Assembly: GCA_900557435.1 (NCBI GenBank)
Contig: USSH01000072.1
Location: forward strand, 1 to 9,911
Length of the DNA: 9,911 nucleotides
Direction: 5' to 3'
Source of the DNA: an uncultured Coprococcus sp.
GTDB lineage: Bacteria > Bacillota > Clostridia > Lachnospirales > Lachnospiraceae
Positions 6,856-9,911 of this stretch are shown here, piece after piece (the stretch's first letter is position 1; every line of letters begins with the position of its first letter). The notes below the pieces were generated by a model that saw only the letters and a list, made by a program, of their open reading frames with translations, had not been told where the DNA came from and made no database searches. A program made the position numbers and the translations under genes.

Positions 6856-7689
6856 TTAAATAATTTTTGTTATAGTGTTTCTTATTGATTGAACTATAAC
6901 TTTGTACTCGATATCTTCTACATAAAAATTTTTGTTCTTATAATTATTCCACATGGCATTCATATCTACACTGGAGGAAATGTTATTTAATTCTTCTAGT
7001 ATAGTATTGTGAGAAAATGGTGTTTCACGTTTTTTACAGGTATTACTAAAAGCATCTCTAAGTATATCGTAAGAGAAATCTTTCATTTGAACAATTTCAT
7101 ATATATCATAAAAATCCCTCATCCTTGTATTGGCTGTGCCACGAGCAATGATTGTTTGTAGTTTTTCTGCTAAAAGAGTTTCGATATTGTACGTATTTAA
7201 ACAAATTTCTCTATTTTCAAACATTAATTCGTAGTTGTATTCTATTGCATGGGGTGTGATAGCATCGTCTGTTGATACATCAACTTTGATGGGCTGACGA
7301 AGTCTATCAAGAGCACCTTCCATATGTAAACGAATCCCGGGATAATCAAAGTCATCCATAATTGTATCTATAGAGATTATTTTGAATGATACGTTATCAT
7401 CTATAGGAATCTCACATATATCTAAAATGATTCCAACTATGTCATTCTTGGTTAAAGGAAGAGCCTGGACAGTAGTATCGATATCCATGGTTGCTCTGAC
7501 ATTAATTCCAAGTAGTGCAGATACAAGCATCCCACCCTTTAGAATGAAGTTGTTTTTATATTTGGATATGGAAACTCTTTCAAGAAAACGTTCCATAAAA
7601 AATATTCTTAGTATCGATTTTGCAACCTTGTCATCACCTTTGGATACATTCCTGACTTTAGCTTTTAACTGTGTTGCGGATTTTATCAT
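6856..7689 (-). CDS. abiEii: AbiEii nucleotidyltransferase toxin (type IV toxin-antitoxin)
   Basis: Toxin half of an AbiE abortive-infection / type IV toxin-antitoxin pair; the family belongs to the DNA polymerase beta-like nucleotidyltransferases, acts in the cytoplasm, and some relatives add nucleotides to tRNA 3' ends. Seen in the 277 residues: motif I KGGMLVSALLG (51-61), the metal-binding DID (69-71) after RATM, the third acidic strand KVDVS (Asp137), and the C-terminal signature AEKL (Lys176), R183, and RMRDFYDIY (189-197). All key residues are present, so it looks intact. AGAGG on the minus strand (7701-7697) precedes the ATG by seven bases. It overlaps abiEi by 4 bp (ATGA), the usual antitoxin-first coupled order. 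It is AT-rich compared with the trp genes, suggesting transfer. The substrate of this copy is unknown. Confidence 0.93.
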   Translation of the reverse strand: MIKSATQLKAKVRNVSKGDDKVAKSILRIFFMERFLERVSISKYKNNFILKGGMLVSALLGINVRATMDIDTTVQALPLTKNDIVGIILDICEIPIDDNVSFKIISIDTIMDDFDYPGIRLHMEGALDRLRQPIKVDVSTDDAITPHAIEYNYELMFENREICLNTYNIETLLAEKLQTIIARGTANTRMRDFYDIYEIVQMKDFSYDILRDAFSNTCKKRETPFSHNTILEELNNISSSVDMNAMWNNYKNKNFYVEDIEYKVIVQSIRNTITKII

Positions 7690-8279
7690 AACATTACCTC
7701 TATATATTTCATCAATTCGTCTTTCACTTTTAGCTTTTCGGCGTAAAACATAAGCCTCGATAATTCTTTAGATTTGTCGTGCATATATGTTTTCATTGCA
7801 GTTTGGAAATGTTGAACATCAATATTTTTTCTGTTTTTAAGCATTTCGCAAATGCATTTTTCTTTATTGTATACTCTGACTAAATTACCCAAATTAGTTT
7901 CTTTCTCGATTATACCCAGCTCATATATTTCGGTTTTTTCCTGATGTACAGAAATGCCTTGTTCGCATAATCTTGTTCTGTTGAAATTAGGCGGGATTGT
8001 TACATTGATTTCGGAGTACTCTCTATCAATCAAACCATGTAAATATAGTGCTGTCTCTCCAGAAAATACAACTTTGGAGTAATTGTGTTGTAAAATAAAC
8101 AATTCATCCTCCCATGTACTGGGAGAAATATAGATTCCTTTAGAAACTCTTTCGAGGTTATTTTCTTTTACATATCTTGCAAGATATGTTCGGGATATTC
8201 CATTTTTTTGAACATCAGATGTGAATAAATATCCATTACATTTGTTTATGAGTTCGTCCAGTTTTTTGTATTTGTTCAT
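7686..8279 (-). CDS. abiEi: AbiEi antitoxin / transcriptional autorepressor
   Basis: Antitoxin partner of AbiEii; in studied systems it does not bind the toxin but represses the operon by binding inverted repeats at the promoter. The 197 residues begin with a winged-helix segment (about 1-52: YLFTSDVQKNGISRTYLARY followed by LERVSKGIYIS), then a segment with SGETALYLHGLIDR (about 73-86) and PPNFNRTRL, typical of the AbiEi C-terminal antitoxin domain, ending in a lysine- and leucine-rich helix. It precedes abiEii with an ATGA overlap. The ATG at 8279 is preceded by a weak GGTGAT. A perfect inverted repeat with an embedded promoter lies directly upstream (separate entry), consistent with autorepression. 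The AT-rich composition again differs from the trp genes. Confidence 0.9.
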   Translation of the reverse strand: MNKYKKLDELINKCNGYLFTSDVQKNGISRTYLARYVKENNLERVSKGIYISPSTWEDELFILQHNYSKVVFSGETALYLHGLIDREYSEINVTIPPNFNRTRLCEQGISVHQEKTEIYELGIIEKETNLGNLVRVYNKEKCICEMLKNRKNIDVQHFQTAMKTYMHDKSKELSRLMFYAEKLKVKDELMKYIEVML

Positions 8280-8305
8280 AGGGTATCACCACACTTTCAC
8301 TTTGC

Positions 8306-8353
8306 GTTTACTATCGTGTAAACATAATAACATAAATTTACACGATAGTAAAC
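8306..8353 (-). promoter_or_regulatory. abiE promoter inside a perfect 17-bp inverted-repeat operator
   Basis: GTTTACTATCGTGTAAA (8306-8322) and TTTACACGATAGTAAAC (8337-8353) are exact reverse complements separated by 14 bp; each arm also holds its own small dyad TTTAC-N6-GTAAA. On the minus strand a promoter fits exactly: TTTACT (8352-8347) as -35, 17 bp, then TATTAT (8329-8324) as -10. The -35 lies in the distal arm, the -10 in the spacer and the start site in the proximal arm, so occupancy by AbiEi would block RNA polymerase. Paired inverted repeats bound by AbiEi are known from studied abiE operons; binding here is inferred. Confidence 0.8.
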
Positions 8354-8376
8354 CAAAACATCAAAACTATAAACAT

Positions 8377-8394
8377 GTAATTTAATTAAATTAC
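8377..8394. promoter_or_regulatory. Palindromic operator-like site 1, upstream of the R-M promoter
   Basis: GTAATTTAATTAAATTAC is a perfect palindrome, extending to 22 bp (8375-8396). It ends directly before the -35 box TTGACA. It matches site 2 (8442-8459) at 15 of 18 bases with all differences in the central three. A dimeric regulator binding here is inferred; its identity is not apparent from this window. Confidence 0.55.
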
Positions 8395-8396
8395 AT

Positions 8397-8425
8397 TTGA
8401 CAAAGAGATAAAAACGGAGTATCAT
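8397..8425 (+). promoter_or_regulatory. Promoter of the type I restriction-modification cluster
   Basis: TTGACA (8397-8402) is followed, after exactly 17 bp, by TATCAT (8420-8425), 5 of 6 matches to TATAAT. Transcription would start near 8432, about 50 bases before the first start codon. A near-consensus promoter with palindromes on both sides suggests that it is normally restrained. Confidence 0.75.
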
Positions 8426-8441
8426 ACTTATATAAAAATAC

Positions 8442-8459
8442 GTAATTTAACAGAATTAC
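8442..8459. promoter_or_regulatory. Palindromic operator-like site 2, downstream of the R-M start site
   Basis: GTAATTTAACAGAATTAC has 6-bp perfect arms (GTAATT / AATTAC) and copies site 1 except for the central three bases. Its centre is 65 bp from that of site 1, close to six helical turns. It lies in the predicted 5' untranslated region, where a bound protein would block elongation or permit looping with site 1. Confidence 0.55.
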
Positions 8460-8481
8460 CATAAAATGAGAGGAGGGTGAA

Positions 8482-9018
8482 ATGGAGAAAAAAAGGTTGA
8501 ACGAGTTGGTTGCGTTCACTATAGGTAAAAACATAACTCGTTTGAAGGACAGCAACGATATGTCTGAGGATCTGTATGTACCAGAAGATTTTAACAAAGA
8601 CCTTTTGGGGATAAATGAGACATGTGAAGGTATGGGATGTGTGATCAATTTAATAAAGTCAAAAGCTGCACCGCTATCTGTTCAAACACAGAGGAAATGT
8701 ATCACGTCGAATTTTCTTAAGTGCAGTTTTGATCCTAAAAAATTAGATCCGTGGTTCTTCTGCTACCAATTTAATGAAGGAAGATATTTTGCGCAGCAGA
8801 TAAGCAAGTATTACCAGGGAAATACACTCAGTGTAAAAAAAATAAACATAAAAAGTGTTGGAGAAGTAAATATACAGTTACCAGATATTCAAAAACAGCG
8901 TCTAATAGGAAGCATATACCGACAGGCAATAAGACAAAGATATTTGATGATAGAGCAGGCTGAGGTTATAGCCAACGCTACATTTGAAACACTTAGGAAG
9001 ATGGAGGAGGATTACTAA
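8482..9018 (+). CDS. Half-size type I restriction specificity (HsdS-like) protein
   Basis: Probable DNA-recognition protein of a type I restriction-modification system. It has 178 residues, against about 400 for a normal two-domain HsdS, so it would hold one target-recognition domain (about 1-135) and one helical spacer (about 138-178). The recognisable part is NTLSVKKINIKSVGEVNIQL followed by PDIQKQRLIG and a long helix, the typical end of a recognition domain leading into the conserved coiled coil. No methylase or nuclease motif is visible. AGGAGG (8471-8476) precedes the ATG. Its TAA shares one base with the hsdM ATG, so the two are translationally coupled. The N-terminal part is not closely recognisable. 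Half subunits can work as dimers in some engineered or natural type I systems; whether this one does, or is an accessory partner to a full HsdS downstream, cannot be told here. Confidence 0.7.
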   Translation: MEKKRLNELVAFTIGKNITRLKDSNDMSEDLYVPEDFNKDLLGINETCEGMGCVINLIKSKAAPLSVQTQRKCITSNFLKCSFDPKKLDPWFFCYQFNEGRYFAQQISKYYQGNTLSVKKINIKSVGEVNIQLPDIQKQRLIGSIYRQAIRQRYLMIEQAEVIANATFETLRKMEEDY

Positions 9019-9896
9019 TGGCAGAAGGAAAAGATTTATTACAGGTATTATGGAGCGGGGCTGATGTCCTGAGAGGAAAGATGGATGCAAATGAATACAA
9101 GACATACTTGCTGGGATTGGTTTTCTACAAGTATCTGTCTGATTCGTATCTGTCCAAAGTTTATGATCTATTAAATGATGAAACTCCGGATGATCTTGAA
9201 GAGGCACAGGATGAGTATGAGAGTGCCATGAACAGCGATGATGCGAATGATCTTCTTGAAGAACTTCAGGAGTCGTTGAGATATACGCTTGATCCTGATA
9301 TGACCTACGTCAGCATGCTCAGAGATGTAAAGAACAATAGCTTTAACAGAGAAAAACTGCAGGCGGCTTTTAACAGGATTCAGGAGTCGGATGAGATATT
9401 CAATGGATTGTTTGCTGATGTTGATCTGTATTCAAATCGTCTTGGAACAGGGGATCAGAAACAGAGTGCAACGGTTGCGGAAGTTATAAGAGTTCTCGAC
9501 GGTGCTGACCTGATACATACAAAGGGTGATATCCTTGGAAATGCATACGAGTATCTCATAGGTCAGTTTGCATCGGAGACTGGGAAAAAGGCTGGTGAGT
9601 TCTATACCCCACATGGTCCGGCTCAGATATTGTGTAGAATTGCTATGACAGGACAGGAGGATAAGAAGGGACTCCAGGTATATGATCCATGTATGGGTTC
9701 TGGATCACTCATGCTTAGCTGTAGAAATTATTCCAGTGAGCCGGAATATATCAAGTATTACGGACAGGAACTTATGCCCTCAACATATAATCTAGCGAGA
9801 ATGAATATGTTTCTGCATGGCGTACTTCCAGAAAATCAGCATTTGAGAAATGGAGATACACTGGATGCTGACTGGCCAACCGGTTCAATATGCTGA
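9018..9896 (+). CDS. hsdM: Type I restriction-modification DNA methyltransferase (HsdM), interrupted or truncated
   Basis: N6-adenine methyltransferase subunit of a type I system. Seen in 292 residues: the HsdM N-terminal helical domain (about 10-150, starting LLQVLWSGADVLRGKMDANE), then the start of the methylase domain with GEFYTPHGPAQIL (193-205), SAM motif I YDPCMGSGSLML (222-233), YGQEL (248-252) and NGDTLDADWPT (278-288). A full HsdM is about 500 residues and continues with a catalytic NPPY/F (motif IV) some 15-20 residues after DWPT. Here the frame ends TGSIC-stop at 9894-9896 before that motif. In the last 15 bases one other forward frame stops at 9907-9909 and the third is open but does not reach a recognisable motif. 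GGAGGAGG (9003-9010) is seven bases before the ATG. A frameshift, an insertion boundary or a sequence error near the end are all possible. As written it would lack methylase activity. Confidence 0.85.
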   Translation: MAEGKDLLQVLWSGADVLRGKMDANEYKTYLLGLVFYKYLSDSYLSKVYDLLNDETPDDLEEAQDEYESAMNSDDANDLLEELQESLRYTLDPDMTYVSMLRDVKNNSFNREKLQAAFNRIQESDEIFNGLFADVDLYSNRLGTGDQKQSATVAEVIRVLDGADLIHTKGDILGNAYEYLIGQFASETGKKAGEFYTPHGPAQILCRIAMTGQEDKKGLQVYDPCMGSGSLMLSCRNYSSEPEYIKYYGQELMPSTYNLARMNMFLHGVLPENQHLRNGDTLDADWPTGSIC

Positions 9897-9911
9897 GCCT
9901 GGAGGGTAGAT

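Noticed and set aside
6815..6856. trp terminator as a bidirectional terminator also serving abiEii
   Set aside because: On the minus strand the hairpin is followed by GGGTCATTTACC, without a T run, so there is no support for efficient termination in that direction.
1..9911. CRISPR arrays, tRNA or rRNA genes, IS elements with transposase
   Set aside because: No regularly spaced repeats, no cloverleaf or rRNA signature and no transposase-like protein were found by reading; the only mobile-type sequence is the palindromic repeat in trpC.

Overview
The window looks like the chromosome of a Gram-positive anaerobe of the class Clostridia, probably Lachnospiraceae. The grounds are strong AGGAGG ribosome binding sites before nearly every gene, AGA/AGG-rich arginine codons, a tRNA-sensing T-box leader instead of a TrpL/TRAP-type control, and Clostridia-like protein sequences. 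The genus cannot be fixed from the sequence alone.

Positions 1-6840 hold a complete, plus-strand tryptophan operon: a promoter (about 85-113), a long T-box leader with a TGG specifier and an intrinsic terminator (about 120-473), then trpE, trpG, trpD, trpC, trpB and trpA, closed by a strong 17-bp hairpin terminator at 6788-6838. Together these convert chorismate to L-tryptophan, except that no trpF (phosphoribosylanthranilate isomerase) is present; the 146-bp trpC-trpB gap holds no gene. trpC carries an in-frame insertion of about 18-19 codons made of a palindromic repeat (GGTGCCAG.../GGGGACGGAGG.../CTCCGTCCC type) just before the active-site SESGI strand.

Positions 6841-9911 are visibly more AT-rich, at least through abiE and the following intergenic region, and look like an acquired defence module. 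A minus-strand abiEi-abiEii pair (type IV toxin-antitoxin / abortive infection) is convergent to the trp operon. It is driven by a promoter lying inside a perfect 17-bp inverted repeat (8306-8322 / 8337-8353). Divergently, a plus-strand type I restriction-modification cluster begins with a half-size HsdS-like gene overlapping by one base an hsdM gene. The reading frame of hsdM stops at 9896, after SAM motif I but before the catalytic NPPY motif, 15 bases from the window end. The promoter of this cluster (TTGACA-17-TATCAT) is bracketed by two nearly identical 18-bp palindromes 65 bp apart, a candidate repressor-controlled switch.

The most interesting items are the paired palindromes at the restriction-modification promoter, the repeat inside trpC, the operator/promoter architecture of abiE, the broken or truncated hsdM, and an all-A/T perfect hairpin with a T run inside the T-box leader.
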